Positions 47,844-57,263 of a stretch of 64,000 nucleotides of DNA are shown here, piece by piece (the stretch's first letter is position 1; every line of letters starts with the position of its first letter). Origin of the DNA: Vibrio sp. DW001 (GTDB lineage Bacteria > Pseudomonadota > Gammaproteobacteria > Enterobacterales > Vibrionaceae); the NCBI RefSeq assembly GCF_029016285.1, contig NZ_CP091975.1, forward strand, positions 1,860,001-1,924,000. The letters are read 5' to 3'. The translations under genes were made by a program, and so were the position numbers. Below the pieces are notes generated by a model. The model did not search any database and was not told the DNA's origin. It saw only the letters and a program-made list of their open reading frames with translations.

Positions 47844-48737
47844 TTATTTTCCTGAAAACAGCTTGTCTAGCGTGTTCTCATAATCGTGGTAATTAAGGTG
47901 TGTATAGAGCTCTTTTCTCGTTTGCATGTGCTCGACCATAGCTTCTTGGTTACCCACATCAAGTAGGTGTTGATACACCATTTCGGCGGCTTTATTCATT
48001 GCTCGGAAAGCACTTAATGGGTAGAGGACCATATCAACGCTTGCCTTTGCTAACGCTTCTCCACTATAAAGAGGTGTCTGCCCAAACTCGGTAATGTTAG
48101 CCAGTATCGGGACATGTTTACCTGTGGCGGATTGCAGTGCCGCTGAAAATTTCTTGTATTGATCAAGTTCTGTCATTGCTTCTGGAAAGATCATATCTGC
48201 ACCCGCTTCAACGCAAGCAATGGCTCTTTCAATTGCGGAATCAATCCCTTCAACAGCAAGCGCATCAGTTCGAGCCATGATCACAAAGTCGTCATTCACT
48301 CTCGCATCGACGGCCGCTTTTACACGGTCGGCCATCTCTTCTTTGCTTACGATGGCTTTGTTTGGACGGTGGCCACAGCGTTTCTGGGCCACTTGGTCTT
48401 CCATATGAATAGCACCTGCGCCTGCTTTTTCCATCGCTTTGATGGTTCGAGCAATGTTGAAAGCGCCACCAAATCCAGTATCGATGTCAACCATAAGCGG
48501 CAAGTCACACGCATTGGTAATTCGCTCTACATCAACCAACACATCATTTAAGGTCGTGATTCCAAGGTCAGGTAATCCATAAGAAGCATTCGCAATCCCG
48601 CCTCCGGATAAATAAATCGCTTGATGACCCACGTTTTTCGCCATCATTGCGCAGTATGGATTGACCGTACCAACGATTTGAAGCGGGTCATTTTCTTTGA
48701 CGGCTAGTCGGAATTTTGCGCCTTGACTTAAACTCAT
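47844..48737 (-). CDS. prpB: PrpB, 2-methylisocitrate lyase
   Basis: The 297-residue enzyme has the catalytic motif KRCGHRPN with the essential Cys, the magnesium-binding VDIDTGFGG, and [12 protein letters not shown]. It splits 2-methylisocitrate into pyruvate and succinate, the last step of the 2-methylcitrate cycle. The start overlaps the end of the GntR regulator gene by 4 nt, so the two are translationally coupled. Confidence 0.96.
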   Translation of the reverse strand: MSLSQGAKFRLAVKENDPLQIVGTVNPYCAMMAKNVGHQAIYLSGGGIANASYGLPDLGITTLNDVLVDVERITNACDLPLMVDIDTGFGGAFNIARTIKAMEKAGAGAIHMEDQVAQKRCGHRPNKAIVSKEEMADRVKAAVDARVNDDFVIMARTDALAVEGIDSAIERAIACVEAGADMIFPEAMTELDQYKKFSAALQSATGKHVPILANITEFGQTPLYSGEALAKASVDMVLYPLSAFRAMNKAAEMVYQHLLDVGNQEAMVEHMQTRKELYTHLNYHDYENTLDKLFSGK

Positions 48738-49438
48738 GAGTGGTTCTCCTTTACAGATTGCATTTGTTTTTCAATAAGCATGCGGCTACCTGATATATGT
48801 CTTCTCATCAACATTTCCGCTAACTCTTCATCTCGGTTCTGGATAGCTTGAAGTATGAACTTATGTTCTTCGAGCGCTTTTTCAGGTCGCGAGTGCGATT
48901 GAGGGGATTGAGCACGATACATTCTTAATAAGTGGTATAGCTCGTCGCAAAGCAATGAGATCAATTTGGTATTGCGACTGGCTTTGATAATACGGTAGTG
49001 AAAGTCGAAATCTCCTTGTTGCTGAAAATAGGACTTACCCTCTACCTCATCGATATGGTCTGAATGTGTCGACAATAACTGTTTTAGTGCAGACAATTCG
49101 TTATCACTGATATTTCTAGCCGCAAGTCTTGCTGCCATCCCTTCTAACGATTCTCTTACTGCGTAAAGTTCTGACAAATGCTCTTGAGAAAATGAAATCA
49201 CTCTTGCGCCAACGTGAGGAATTCGCTCTATCAAGCCCAGTCCCTCAACACGCATTATCGCTTCACGTAGAGGGCCACGACTTACACCAAATCGTTTCGC
49301 TAACTCAGGTTCAGAGATCTTCGAACCAGATTCAATATCTCCAGATACAATGGCGTCAATGAGATACTCGGTCAGATTTTCTGACTTGGTCCCTTCTTTA
49401 TCATTACTTACGCTTTTTAACTCGGTTGTCTGGTTCAC
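48734..49438 (-). CDS. GntR/FadR-subfamily (FCD) regulator of the prp operon
   Basis: The GTG at 49438, preceded by AGAGA, gives 234 residues; a TTG at 49459 would add seven. An N-terminal winged helix ([40 protein letters not shown]) is followed by an all-helical FCD ligand domain with a metal-type histidine in [10 protein letters not shown]. As the first gene of the prp operon it probably represses it and responds to 2-methylcitrate or a related acid (inference). This differs from the sigma-54-type PrpR of enteric bacteria. Confidence 0.9.
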   Translation of the reverse strand: MNQTTELKSVSNDKEGTKSENLTEYLIDAIVSGDIESGSKISEPELAKRFGVSRGPLREAIMRVEGLGLIERIPHVGARVISFSQEHLSELYAVRESLEGMAARLAARNISDNELSALKQLLSTHSDHIDEVEGKSYFQQQGDFDFHYRIIKASRNTKLISLLCDELYHLLRMYRAQSPQSHSRPEKALEEHKFILQAIQNRDEELAEMLMRRHISGSRMLIEKQMQSVKENHS

Positions 49439-49511
49439 GTTATTTCTCTGTGTTAACAATATTTACTTTATACACAGAAAATAGCGCATTAAACGGGGTA
49501 ATTACAACTAG

Positions 49512-49538
49512 ATTGTCGACAATGTAGACTAATGTCTA
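49512..49538. promoter_or_regulatory. Two adjacent candidate GntR operators upstream of the prp operon
   Basis: ATTGTCGACAAT (49512-49523) is a perfect 12-bp palindrome, and TAGAC-TAAT-GTCTA (49525-49538) follows one base later. TNGTC/GAC half-sites of this kind are typical of FadR-type GntR operators. They lie 74-100 nt before the regulator start codon. Confidence 0.55.
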
Positions 49539-49580
49539 ATAATGTGGAGCATAAATAAGAAAGTGTACGCAGAAACGGAC

Positions 49581-49616
49581 AGCAATAACGTTGACACTAG
49601 ATGTAACGTTATTGCT
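49581..49616. repeat. Perfect 12-bp inverted repeat between eamA and prp genes
   Basis: AGCAATAACGTT and AACGTTATTGCT are separated by 12 nt. The repeat lies 40 nt past the EamA stop codon and about 140 nt before the prp regulator. There is no T-run on either side, so it may be a weak terminator or a protein site. Confidence 0.6.
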
Positions 49617-49655
49617 CTTATAGAAACCGCGTTTATTAACAAGAAGATTCAGGGG

Positions 49656-50609
49656 CTAGTTCTGTTTCGCTGACTCCATTCGACGAAACCATAAAACCGC
49701 GCTTCTATACCGTCGCGCAAGAGTAGACAAGTGTCGAGTTTTAACACCGTTGATGACATTACCTAATAATATGAACGCCACCCCTATCAGGGAACTTTCT
49801 GTCCACTGATAACCCTCAAAAATAGTTGAGATAATCAACGCGACGATCGGAAACAAAACCATGGTATAGGATGCTTTTTCTGCCCCTATTCTGCCTACGA
49901 GAGTTAAGAAACATCCGAACGCGATAACCGAGCCAAATAATGCGAGATAAAAGAGTGAGCCCAAGTATTGTAGCGAAAACGGCAATGTAAAAGGACTGCC
50001 TTGAGCAACAGCAATGAGCATCAACACGATGGAACCATATCCCATGCCATAGGCGTTGGTCTGCACCACAGGAAGTCTCGCTCTCTGATTTCTTACTGAA
50101 ACCATGCTACCCAGTGAAGCAATAAAACTGGAAAGCAGCGCAAGCAACAACGCGCTCATTTTGTCACTACTCAAATCGAAACTACCGAGCTCCGACCAAA
50201 ACACCATGCAGATACCGACCAGACCAAACAACGCACTAAAAATAAGGCTCGGGTTTGTTCGTTTACCAAAGAAAATAAAGCTGTTGGCTATATTCATTAA
50301 CACTATAGTGGAATACACCACTGCGATAAGACCGCTTGTCAGGTCGAATGATGCCCAATAAACCACCAAGTAATTAAAAGCAAACAGTAATAGACCTTGT
50401 AGAGCCATCCAGAAATGGTCGACCAATCTAAACTTCATTTGAAGTTTTCGCACAATACACCAAACAATAAGTATCAAAGATGCAATTGAGAAACGGTAAG
50501 TAAGTGAGGCTTCTACTGCGACGTCTCCTAGCTGCATTTTAATGGCCAAAAATGTCGTTCCCCAGATAAGAACCGTTGCAATATAGAGTGTTACTGTCTT
50601 TTTAAACAT
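49656..50609 (-). CDS. EamA/DMT-family drug/metabolite transporter
   Basis: This 317-residue protein has ten predicted membrane helices in two EamA halves; the first begins VTLYIATVLIWGTTFLAIK and the second has GSVIAFGCFLTLVGRIGAEKAS. DMT exporters move metabolites, amino acids or drugs, with substrate not readable from sequence. It is divergent from a LysR gene 106 nt away, the usual arrangement where the regulator controls the transporter (inference). Confidence 0.88.
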   Translation of the reverse strand: MFKKTVTLYIATVLIWGTTFLAIKMQLGDVAVEASLTYRFSIASLILIVWCIVRKLQMKFRLVDHFWMALQGLLLFAFNYLVVYWASFDLTSGLIAVVYSTIVLMNIANSFIFFGKRTNPSLIFSALFGLVGICMVFWSELGSFDLSSDKMSALLLALLSSFIASLGSMVSVRNQRARLPVVQTNAYGMGYGSIVLMLIAVAQGSPFTLPFSLQYLGSLFYLALFGSVIAFGCFLTLVGRIGAEKASYTMVLFPIVALIISTIFEGYQWTESSLIGVAFILLGNVINGVKTRHLSTLARRYRSAVLWFRRMESAKQN

Positions 50610-50715
50610 AAAGGTGAATCACAATTTGTTTACTATTAACTTCGTTATACTGCCATGAGTGTTATTATCATATCGAATAATATTAATCTAAAACATTACG
50701 AGTTCTAATACTATT

Positions 50716-51576
50716 ATGGCCAGAAATATTGATATCAGCCTGCTTAGAGCGTTAATAGCCGTCGTTGAGTCCGGCAGTATGACTCAAGCAGCGTATGTAC
50801 TCAACCTTACTCAAGGGGCGATAAGTCAGAAGATTAAACGACTAGAGAACCTGTTTGAAATCACTATTTTCGAACGGCATAAAAAGATTAACACACTGAC
50901 GTCAGACGGCGAAAAACTCATCGCTTATGCTTATCGCTTGGTTAGGCTTAATGATGAGTTATGGAACACAATGATAGAGCCGGAATTTATCGGAGAAATA
51001 AAACTCGGCGTATCGATGGACTTAATTCGTCCGTTTACCCCTGCAATTCTAAGGCGCTTTAACCGGGAAAATCCGAATATACAGTTGTCGGTGTCTAGCG
51101 AAATGACCCATGTTCTACTGAATCAACTAAAAACTGGGGATGTCGATATCGCCATTACAACTGAACGACAACCAAGCCAGAAAGAAGGTAACCTACTGTT
51201 AAAAGATAAGCTGGTTTGGATAGGTGCAAAGGCAGGAGAAGCATGTGCAAAATCGCCATTGCCTATCGCATTAGGGTCCAAATCGAGCGCATTCAGAGAG
51301 ACGACCGTATCCGCGTTAAACAATCGCAACCTCGATTGGATGGTCGCTAGCGATATAGGAAACCTTGAATCCACATTGGCAACCGTTGAAGCAGACATCG
51401 CTATTGGTCCCTTTTTGTCAAGGTTGGTACCCAGTTCGTTGGAGGTCATCGATGAATCGGTTGGTTTACCTAATTTACCCGAGTATTTTATCAACCTGCA
51501 CATATCGGATAGCAGCAATACGGCGATAACAAAAGAGTTGGCCAATGCAATAAGACACGGGTTTTCCTTGATTTAA
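50716..51576 (+). CDS. LysR-family transcriptional regulator
   Basis: The 286-residue protein has an N-terminal LysR helix-turn-helix (LLRALIAVVESGSMTQAAYVLNLTQGAISQKIKRLE) and a C-terminal substrate-binding domain starting near EIKLGVSMDLI. It is divergent from the EamA transporter gene and probably regulates it, as is common for this pairing. The effector is unknown. Confidence 0.9.
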   Translation: MARNIDISLLRALIAVVESGSMTQAAYVLNLTQGAISQKIKRLENLFEITIFERHKKINTLTSDGEKLIAYAYRLVRLNDELWNTMIEPEFIGEIKLGVSMDLIRPFTPAILRRFNRENPNIQLSVSSEMTHVLLNQLKTGDVDIAITTERQPSQKEGNLLLKDKLVWIGAKAGEACAKSPLPIALGSKSSAFRETTVSALNNRNLDWMVASDIGNLESTLATVEADIAIGPFLSRLVPSSLEVIDESVGLPNLPEYFINLHISDSSNTAITKELANAIRHGFSLI

Positions 51577-51662
51577 CCGTTTTGCGCCCCAACCACTGTA
51601 TTTATAACCAAATTGACCTTTTATATTTAGACTGCATTAGGCAGATCGGTAACGGAATTCAC

Positions 51663-52346
51663 ATGGAAAAATTCGCCTCAATTTATCAACGTGCTGCCGA
51701 ACGAAAAGGCAGCGAAGCACAACTAGAATCACTTTTAAGTCACCCTTTGACGACACAACAACTGTTAGATATACCAGAAGACCGTTGGCTTTCAGCTTTC
51801 TCTATGAAAGTTTTTCAGTGTGGTATTTCATGGAATGTGGTTAGAAATAAGTGGCCCAATTTTGAGACTTTATTTTTCAATTTCAAAATTGACTCATTGC
51901 TTATGCTGTCAGAGGAACAATGGGAGGCCAAAGCAAAAGAGCCAAAAATCATTCGTCACCTAACCAAAGTGATGTCTATCCCTGCCAATGCTCGAATGAT
52001 TCAATCAACAAGATTTGAGCATGGATCGTTTAGCGAAATGGTCGCAAATTGGCCTAGAACCGACATCACCGAACTATGGTTGTATCTTAAAAAAAATGGC
52101 AGTCGACTTGGTGGCAATACGGGCCCTTACACGTTGCGCCAAATGGGTGTTGACACCTTTATACTTTCTAGCGATGTCGAATCTTACCTCCGTAATACGG
52201 GTATTATTGATTCAGGGCGCGGCACCAAACGCGCAATGACAGCCGCAACCAAAGCCTTTACACACTGGCAACAAGAATCTGGTCGAAGTTTTAGTGAGAT
52301 AAGCCAGATCATCGCCTTCAGTGGTGGTGACAACCGGATCTCTTGA
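51663..52346 (+). CDS. DNA-3-methyladenine glycosylase I-like protein
   Basis: From the ATG at 51663 the product has 227 residues; an upstream TTG-started frame to 51582 is unlikely. It has the helical fold pattern of the Tag family (PF03352-like): SAFSMKVFQCGISWNVVRNKWPNF matches the region where Tag has FQAGLSWxxVxxKR, and GNTGPYTLRQMGVDTFILS follows. The N-terminal zinc-site CGW motif of classic Tag is absent, so it belongs to a divergent branch. Excision of alkylated adenine is plausible but not certain. It follows the LysR gene by about 90 nt. Confidence 0.78.
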   Translation: MEKFASIYQRAAERKGSEAQLESLLSHPLTTQQLLDIPEDRWLSAFSMKVFQCGISWNVVRNKWPNFETLFFNFKIDSLLMLSEEQWEAKAKEPKIIRHLTKVMSIPANARMIQSTRFEHGSFSEMVANWPRTDITELWLYLKKNGSRLGGNTGPYTLRQMGVDTFILSSDVESYLRNTGIIDSGRGTKRAMTAATKAFTHWQQESGRSFSEISQIIAFSGGDNRIS

Positions 52347-52504
52347 CCTAACCTATTGAAACAGGGGCCCCCAGAGCGATACGCTGCTCCGGGCGTTAGT
52401 TGTCAAACTTCTGCTACAATCTGGCCACCGTTAGAGCAATTTACATTGTGATCTCCCAGATTAGAATATATGCTCTATTTTTATTTTACTATCGTTGTTC
52501 AAAC

Positions 52505-53929
52505 ATGGATTACAAATCAAAACTGGCGTTGTTAATTGCCCCTGTTTTCTTCTCAAATGCCAGCTTTTCAGGTGAGATTAGTTTCGAAAACGCATGGACA
52601 TTACTACAAGACAAAAACAGCGCTATCGCGGCGCAAAGAGCCAATGTTGAGCGTTATCGACAACTAGAGGGTTCTAAATCAGCATTGAACTACCCCTCTA
52701 TCACGCTCGGCGCAAACTATACTCGTCTGGATGATGACGTGACTTTATCCGGTAATCAGATTGTCGAGAGTCTCGACTCGACCAGTGCTGCAGCATTATC
52801 AAACATCGTCGCAGGATTAGGAATGGGCTCAGTGCTTGGCAACCTTAACCCAACCTCAACGATCGCTGAAAAAGACATGTTCAACTCCTCGATTCGTGCG
52901 GTATGGCCTATCTTCACCGGTGGCCGTATAACAGCAGCGCAAGAGATTGCAGGTGGACAGACTGATGAAGCTGTTGCCCATTTAAAGATGGAAACACAGG
53001 CCCAATACGAAGACCTCGCCAAGTATTACTTCAGTGTGGTACTGGCAAATGATGTTTTAAAAACCCGAATCTCTGTTGAGAAGGGATTAACCAAACACCG
53101 AGATTTTGCAGTAAAGCTTGAAACTCAGGGTCAGATAGCGCGGGTTGAACGACTACAAGCAGAAGCCTCATTAACTAAAGCGACGGTCGACCGTAAACGC
53201 TCACAGAAAGACGTAGACATCGCCATTTCAGCATTAACTCAGATCCTAAATCAGGACGAGAAAGTCTATCCAGAGACGTCACTTTTCATAAATGAACAAC
53301 TGCCTCCATTGAGCGCTTTTACCGATCAAACACTGACGACCTACCCTGGCTTATCAATTTTAGACGCCAAAAACAAGCAAGCTAGTCAGCTTATTGTGGC
53401 CGAAAAAGGACGCTATTACCCAGAGGTCTATTTGTACGGAAATTATACCCTATACGAAGATGACACCTTGGCGTCAGAAATGGCACCTAACTGGTTAGTC
53501 GGTGTTGGGGTCAGTATTCCATTGATCGATACCAATGGACGTTCGGAGACTGTGCAGGCTGCACATAGCGCGGTTTTACAGGTTAATCATCTGCGTCAAC
53601 AAGCCACACGCGATCTGACCGTGCTTGTAGAGAAAACCTATTTCGAGGCGGAACAAGCTATAGAAGAGGTTAACGGGCTAAACTCGAGCTTAGATTTGGC
53701 AGAAGAAAATCTAAGTTTAAGAAGCAAAGCCTTTACACAAGGTCTATCAACGTCACTCGACGTGGTAGACGCCGAGCTATATTTAGCTAGCATAAAAACC
53801 CAACAACAGGTAGCGAGCTTTAACTACCTAATTTCTCTGAACAGGTTGTTAGCTCTGAGTAGCGAAATGAATTCTTTTAGTCAATACGTATCAAATGCGT
53901 CTCAAACCGTAAAATCAGAGGATCAGTAA
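52505..53929 (+). CDS. TolC-like outer-membrane efflux protein
   Basis: The ATG at 52505 gives 474 residues with a signal peptide (DYKSKLALLIAPVFFSNASFS); the frame extends upstream but without a signal-like start. Two outer-membrane-efflux repeats are seen with long coiled helices (LKMETQAQYEDLAKYYFSVV and ATRDLTVLVEKTYFEAEQAI) and GLSTSLDVVDAELYLA. It forms the outer channel for the exporter encoded by the next three genes; its stop overlaps the HlyD start (TAATG). Confidence 0.88.
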   Translation: MDYKSKLALLIAPVFFSNASFSGEISFENAWTLLQDKNSAIAAQRANVERYRQLEGSKSALNYPSITLGANYTRLDDDVTLSGNQIVESLDSTSAAALSNIVAGLGMGSVLGNLNPTSTIAEKDMFNSSIRAVWPIFTGGRITAAQEIAGGQTDEAVAHLKMETQAQYEDLAKYYFSVVLANDVLKTRISVEKGLTKHRDFAVKLETQGQIARVERLQAEASLTKATVDRKRSQKDVDIAISALTQILNQDEKVYPETSLFINEQLPPLSAFTDQTLTTYPGLSILDAKNKQASQLIVAEKGRYYPEVYLYGNYTLYEDDTLASEMAPNWLVGVGVSIPLIDTNGRSETVQAAHSAVLQVNHLRQQATRDLTVLVEKTYFEAEQAIEEVNGLNSSLDLAEENLSLRSKAFTQGLSTSLDVVDAELYLASIKTQQQVASFNYLISLNRLLALSSEMNSFSQYVSNASQTVKSEDQ

Positions 53930-54915
53930 TGAAAGTCGTTAAACCTATTCTTATGACGGCAGTTGCTGTTGGTATTGGTTCGTGGATCGCGTACAGTTTT
54001 TATCAGGCTTATCAACCCAAACCTATACGCCTTCAAGGGCAGATAGAAGCTCAGCAATATAGTATCTCTTCAAAAGTGCCAGGAAGGATTGACGAGGTTA
54101 TGGTTGAGAAAGGCGATCTGATCTCCATTGGCGACCCTGTTTTTACATTATTTAGCCCAGAAATTGATGCCAAACTAGACCAAGCGCTCGCAGGACAAAA
54201 AGCCGCAGGAGCCATGGTATTACAGGCTGAAAATGGCGCTCGTTCGCAGCAAATAGCGGCGTCTAATGATCAATGGCAGAAGGCAAAGGCGGCGTCGTCA
54301 TTGGCGGAAAAGACCTATAAGCGCGTCGACAATTTATATAAAGATGGTGTAGTTGCAGAACAGAAAAGAGACGAGGCATTAACACAATGGCAAGCTTCAA
54401 AATATACTCAAAGTGCTGCCTACCAGATGTATCAAATGGCGAAAGAAGGTGCCAGAAATGAAACAAAACAGGCTGCTTTTGAAAAAGAACGCATGGCCGC
54501 TGGTGCCGTAGCTGAAGTCGAAGCCTATGCTCAGGATACCAAGATCAACAGTTGGTTTGACGGCGAAGTTTCTCAGGTATTGCTTAACAGCGGAGAGCTC
54601 GCTCCCCAAGGGTTTCCGGTTGTTACTGTAATTGATATGACGGATTCTTGGGCGGTGTTCAGTGTTCGCGAAGACAGACTTAAGTATTTCGATAAAGGCA
54701 CGCACTTTAACGGCTATCTTCCTGCTCTTGATAAAGAGATGGAATTTGAAGTCACCCATATATCGGTAATGGGCAATTTTGCAACCTGGCGTTCTACGGA
54801 TTCTTCTCAAGGTTTTGATTTAAGAACCTTTGAAGTAGAAGCGAAGCCTGTCAATCAAAAAGAAAAATTGCGTGTAGGTATGAGCGTTTCTGTTACGTTA
54901 GAGTCAGAGAAATAA
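53929..54915 (+). CDS. HlyD-family periplasmic adaptor (membrane fusion protein)
   Basis: This 328-residue protein has one N-terminal membrane anchor (about 8-28) and a biotinyl-lipoyl-like domain (YSISSKVPGRIDEVMVEKGDLISIGDPVF). A helical hairpin and a beta-barrel (KINSWFDGEVSQVLLNSGELAPQGFPVV) follow. It resembles the YhiI/EmrA-type adaptors that link inner-membrane permeases to TolC. It is encoded in the middle of a four-gene operon with a TolC-like protein before and two ABC-2 permeases after. Confidence 0.9.
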   Translation: MKVVKPILMTAVAVGIGSWIAYSFYQAYQPKPIRLQGQIEAQQYSISSKVPGRIDEVMVEKGDLISIGDPVFTLFSPEIDAKLDQALAGQKAAGAMVLQAENGARSQQIAASNDQWQKAKAASSLAEKTYKRVDNLYKDGVVAEQKRDEALTQWQASKYTQSAAYQMYQMAKEGARNETKQAAFEKERMAAGAVAEVEAYAQDTKINSWFDGEVSQVLLNSGELAPQGFPVVTVIDMTDSWAVFSVREDRLKYFDKGTHFNGYLPALDKEMEFEVTHISVMGNFATWRSTDSSQGFDLRTFEVEAKPVNQKEKLRVGMSVSVTLESEK

Positions 54916-54916
54916 A

Positions 54917-56068
54917 ATGCATACCAATATGCCGATCGCCCAATGGCATGTGTTACGTAATGACAAATGGTTGTTATCGTGTATCACGTGGATCCCTATC
55001 CTATTAGCCGTGTCTGTTTGGTGGATATTCTCCGAAGGTGTCGCCAGAGATGTTAATTTTGGCGTGGTGGACTTAGAAAATAGTACCTTGTCTCGGGAGC
55101 TAGTCAGGGAATTCGATGCCACAGCAACCTTAAAAGTTACCCGCAGTTATCAAAGTGCGAGTGAAGCGAAGCATGCCCTAATTAATGGGGATGTTTACGC
55201 TTACGCTATTATTCCAAAACACTACAGCAGAGACATTTATCTCGGTAATACTCCGCAGGTATCGGTGTTTTATAACAGCCAATATATTCTTATTGGTCGA
55301 TTAATTAACTCTGCGATAGTGCAGGCTCACGGGACCTTCAATGCAAAATTGGGTGTCGTTAAACAGCTTGCCAAAGGAGATACATCGGTTGCGAGTGCGG
55401 CGGGGAAAACAATCACCATTCAAAATCAGATTACCGCTCTGTTTAACCGAAACACCAATTACGCCCAGTTCTTAGTCAGCGCAATTGTTCCGGCACTGTG
55501 GCAAATTATAATTATCGTCGCGACAATATTAGCACTTACGGCTAATCACAGAATCTATGGACTTAGAGGAATGCTTGGCGAAAATCCGTTGAGAGGCGCC
55601 GTCAATATATTAGCTTTCTATCTTCCATTTTTTTTACTGCTAGGGTTTGGATTTTTGAGTTGGTTTTACATTGGTTTCAAATGGCCAATGGAAGGAAGCC
55701 TACTTCCTATCCTATTTGCGCAACTTCTCACTGTTGTTGCTTGTCTAATTATGGGAGCATTTTTCTTCTTCCTTACATTGGATCCGGCCAGAGCGATGAG
55801 TTTCGCAGGCGCATTTACCGCACCAAGCTTTGCCTTTATGGGGGTAACTTTTCCAGCATCCGATATGGGTTTTCTCGCATCAACTTGGCGTTCTCTCCTC
55901 CCTGTAAGCCACTATATAGAGGCACAGATAAGCCAAATTAGTTACGGCGTCACTCAATTTGAAACCATCAGTTTAGTATCTGGTCATATGGCTGGATACA
56001 TTGTACCACTTGTCTTGATATACCCTTTGTGTAAAAAACACCTCGCTAAATTGGAGCAACAATCATGA
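54917..56068 (+). CDS. ABC-2-type permease, first of pair, no ATPase domain
   Basis: The 383-residue protein has an N-terminal helix (about 20-37), a periplasmic domain (FGVVDLENSTLSRELVREFD, GDVYAYAIIPKHYSRDIYLG), and then about five C-terminal helices, the layout of PF12698-like ABC2_membrane_3 proteins such as E. coli YhhJ. No Walker motif is present. It starts 1 nt after the hlyD-like gene and overlaps the next permease gene by 4 nt. Confidence 0.85.
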   Translation: MHTNMPIAQWHVLRNDKWLLSCITWIPILLAVSVWWIFSEGVARDVNFGVVDLENSTLSRELVREFDATATLKVTRSYQSASEAKHALINGDVYAYAIIPKHYSRDIYLGNTPQVSVFYNSQYILIGRLINSAIVQAHGTFNAKLGVVKQLAKGDTSVASAAGKTITIQNQITALFNRNTNYAQFLVSAIVPALWQIIIIVATILALTANHRIYGLRGMLGENPLRGAVNILAFYLPFFLLLGFGFLSWFYIGFKWPMEGSLLPILFAQLLTVVACLIMGAFFFFLTLDPARAMSFAGAFTAPSFAFMGVTFPASDMGFLASTWRSLLPVSHYIEAQISQISYGVTQFETISLVSGHMAGYIVPLVLIYPLCKKHLAKLEQQS

Positions 56069-57201
56069 CACTCTTCCAATTAGTGAAGCATGAGTTAAGG
56101 TCTATTTTTACTAATCCTATTATATTGATCACCGTGTTTGGTGGTGTCGTATTCTACTCGTTTTTGTACCCTTTACCCTACTCTCACCAGACACCACGAG
56201 AACAAACCATCACCGTTGTGAATCTCGATAATAGCCTGATAAGTTTTCAGCTAGAAAGGATGGTCGATGCCACCTCTCAGATAAAAATCGCGGTGCGTTC
56301 TCATTCTATCGAAGAAGCGAAGCAACAGTTTATCGAAGGAAAGGTCACGGGCATTCTTGTTATACCCGAACATTTCCATAAAGACTTGTTATTAGGAAAG
56401 AGCCCGACCCTTTCGTTTGCCGGTGACGCTTCCTATTTTTTGGTTTACGGTACGATTGTGGAAGGTATTGCGGGGGCGAGTGGTACCCTTGCAGCAAAAG
56501 CTCGTGTTAATCGCATGCTCATAGAAGGCCAGCCTTTAGAGGCCGCATCAAAGCATTACGCTTCATCCGTCGTTAACATGAAACCCACGTTTAACCCAGA
56601 AATGGGGTATATCAACTATGTGGTTCCTGCCGTCTTCGTATTAATATTGCAGCAAACGTTAATTATGGGTGTAGGTATGGTAGGCGGGACACAAAAACAT
56701 GGTCAGGGTTACTGGACCAAGCCGAGCACGACAACCTTGCTCTTAACTCGCGCCTCTATATTTGTCGTAATCTATTACTTTTTATCGATGTACTATTTTG
56801 GGCTCAGTTTCGACTTTTACGATATTCATCGCTTGGCCGACCCGCTTTCATTACTTGCCCTATTAGCACCATTTTTATTTACTAGCTGCTTTATTGGGTC
56901 CATTTTGGGGGCGATTCTACCTAGACGAGAACTCGTAACCGTGGTTGTATTGATAAGTTCAATGCCACTTATATTCAGCGCAGGATTCATTTGGCCATTA
57001 GAAAGTGTTCCTCAGCCAATGATATGGCTTTCAAATCTCGTGCCCAGTACGCCCGCTATACAAGCGTTTCTTAAGATAAATCAACTTGGTGCCGATTTCG
57101 ACCAAGTGGTGCCTCAATGGTCGTTGTTGTGGATTCAATGTGCGGTATGGGGCATGCTAGCCTTCGTTGCAGACAGGAAGTATCGGCAAGATATTCAGTA
57201 A
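56065..57201 (+). CDS. ABC-2-type permease, second of pair, no ATPase domain
   Basis: The 378-residue protein has the same layout as its upstream neighbour and clear similarity to it (VVNLDNSLISFQLERMVDAT, GKVTGILVIPEHFHKDLLLG). The pair probably forms a heterodimeric permease. In E. coli the YhiI-RbbA-YhhJ system has a permease fused to two ATPase domains; here no ATPase is encoded in the operon. The last gene of the unit; the following gene is convergent. Confidence 0.85.
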   Translation: MTLFQLVKHELRSIFTNPIILITVFGGVVFYSFLYPLPYSHQTPREQTITVVNLDNSLISFQLERMVDATSQIKIAVRSHSIEEAKQQFIEGKVTGILVIPEHFHKDLLLGKSPTLSFAGDASYFLVYGTIVEGIAGASGTLAAKARVNRMLIEGQPLEAASKHYASSVVNMKPTFNPEMGYINYVVPAVFVLILQQTLIMGVGMVGGTQKHGQGYWTKPSTTTLLLTRASIFVVIYYFLSMYYFGLSFDFYDIHRLADPLSLLALLAPFLFTSCFIGSILGAILPRRELVTVVVLISSMPLIFSAGFIWPLESVPQPMIWLSNLVPSTPAIQAFLKINQLGADFDQVVPQWSLLWIQCAVWGMLAFVADRKYRQDIQ

Positions 57202-57263
57202 CTAAGTACACGATAAACCGTCATCAATGAGCACGTATGTCCATTGATGGCGAGTATTACCAA

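Noticed and set aside
52347..52504. A GC-rich stretch (GGGGCCCCC, then GAGC/GCTC) as a terminator
   Set aside because: The stem is short and no T-run follows, so support is too weak.
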